A DNA stretch of 5,620 nucleotides from NCBI GenBank assembly GCA_004376385.1, contig SOJY01000216.1, forward strand, positions 1 to 5,620. The letters are read 5' to 3'. Made by a program: the position numbers and the translations under genes. This document shows positions 5,341 to 5,620 of this stretch, in pieces. This stretch comes from Candidatus Bathyarchaeum sp. (GTDB lineage: Archaea; Thermoproteota; Bathyarchaeia; Bathyarchaeales; Bathyarchaeaceae). The notes below the pieces were generated by a model. The model was not told the origin of the DNA and made no database searches. It saw only the letters and a program-made list of their open reading frames with translations. Every line of letters begins with the position of its first letter. Position 1 is the first letter of the stretch.

Positions 5341-5370
5341 GATGTCAATCACCGAAGTAGTTTTGACATC
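5341..5370. repeat. 8-bp inverted repeat upstream of the parvulin gene
   Basis: GATGTCAA (5341-5348) and TTGACATC (5363-5370) form a perfect 8-bp inverted repeat with a 14-nt spacer. It lies about 25 bp upstream of the TATA element of the prolyl isomerase gene, where an archaeal activator could bind. As RNA it could be a hairpin at the 3' end of the DUF2798 transcript. Confidence 0.5.
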
Positions 5371-5393
5371 TGGTGGTTGCTAACCCATAATTG

Positions 5394-5413
5394 TTATAAA
5401 CCGTTTTTCGGTT
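5394..5413 (+). promoter_or_regulatory. TATA element and adjoining small palindrome of the parvulin gene
   Basis: TTATAAA (5394-5400) is centred 27 bp before ATG 5424, so transcription should begin at or within a few bases of the start codon: a leaderless mRNA. No Shine-Dalgarno is present, which agrees. AACCG-TTTTT-CGGTT (5399-5413) is a small palindrome between the TATA element and the start; it would not be in the mRNA, so if it functions it does so as DNA. Confidence 0.65.
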
Positions 5414-5423
5414 AGTTGTTCTC

Positions 5424-5620
5424 ATGTCAAATAAAGTTCATTGTGCACACATCCTCGTTAAAACAGAAAAAGAAGTAAACACAGTTTTAGAACGGTTAAA
5501 GAAGAGAGAAAAATTTTCAGCCATAGCCAAAGACGTTTCGTTATGTCCCTCCAAAAAGCGTGGCGGAGACCTCGGAACGTTTGGCAGAGGACAAATGGTG
5601 AAAGAATTCGAAAAAGTCGC
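5424..5620 (+). CDS. Parvulin-type peptidyl-prolyl cis-trans isomerase, N-terminal part
   Basis: Speeds cis-trans turnover of X-Pro bonds during protein folding. Sixty-five codons are visible before the right edge, about two thirds of a single parvulin domain of roughly 92 residues. The sequence starts directly with the domain: KVHCAHILVKTEKEV (first strand with the active-site His in AHILV), the helix VLERLKKREKFSAIAKDVS, then LCPSKKRGGDLGTFGRGQMVKEFEKVA, which is the signature of the family including the Cys position and the GGDLG turn. There is no signal peptide or membrane helix, so it is cytoplasmic, like the small parvulins described in Thaumarchaeota (NmPin, CsPinA). The lysine-rich segment in CPSKKRGG resembles that of non-phospho-specific parvulins. 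The gene could carry further domains beyond the window. Confidence 0.93.
   Translation, partial: MSNKVHCAHILVKTEKEVNTVLERLKKREKFSAIAKDVSLCPSKKRGGDLGTFGRGQMVKEFEKV

Noticed and set aside
5281..5423. A C/D-box small RNA in the gap before the parvulin gene
   Set aside because: TGATG and CTGA fragments are present, but no proper C and D box pair with suitable spacing could be found.
1..5620. A new multi-gene defence, mobile or biosynthetic system
   Set aside because: Nearly all genes belong to known housekeeping or common families with independent promoters and mixed orientations; no clustered accessory operon, transposase or integrase is visible.

Overview
The window looks like a chromosomal stretch of an uncultured archaeon, most likely of the TACK/Bathyarchaeia type. 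The rank above genus is inference from gene content and is not proven. The archaeal signs are direct: a tRNA-Leu gene carries an intron with a textbook bulge-helix-bulge splice motif, most genes have an A/T-rich TATA element 25-40 bp before the start, at least one gene looks leaderless, Shine-Dalgarno sequences resemble parts of GGAGGTGATC, and the UMP kinase is of archaeal length and type. Several genes appear to start at GTG or TTG.

Layout. Positions 1-795 (minus) hold the N-terminal part of a secreted right-handed beta-helix (NosD/CASH-type) surface protein that runs off the left edge. Between it and the next gene lies a 16-bp palindrome present twice, at 834-849 and 879-894. Pyruvate kinase (minus, 929-2305), tRNA-Leu(CAA) with an 18-nt intron (minus, 2397-2502) and UMP kinase pyrH (minus, 2562-3236) follow one another; each has its own TATA candidate, so they are probably separate transcripts. 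Divergent from pyrH is an RNase Z-like metallo-beta-lactamase-fold hydrolase (plus, 3376-4218). It converges on thiT, the thiamine-binding membrane protein (minus, 4281-4805), which is preceded by a clear TPP riboswitch (about 4812-4900) and a TATA box. Divergent from thiT is a small two-helix membrane protein of the DUF2798 type (plus, 5044-5280). The right edge holds the start of a cytoplasmic parvulin-type prolyl isomerase (plus, 5424 onward), apparently leaderless.

How it works together. This is mostly housekeeping: the last step of glycolysis, pyrimidine nucleotide synthesis, a tRNA, thiamine uptake under TPP control, and protein folding. No multi-gene accessory system, CRISPR array, IS element or prophage is visible. 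The less ordinary material is regulatory and biochemical: a TPP riboswitch under an archaeal promoter with the thiT Shine-Dalgarno inside its 3' end and no evident P1 helix; the paired palindromes before the beta-helix gene; inverted repeats at the pyk, DUF2798 and parvulin promoters; and a pyruvate kinase that lacks residues normally used to bind K+.
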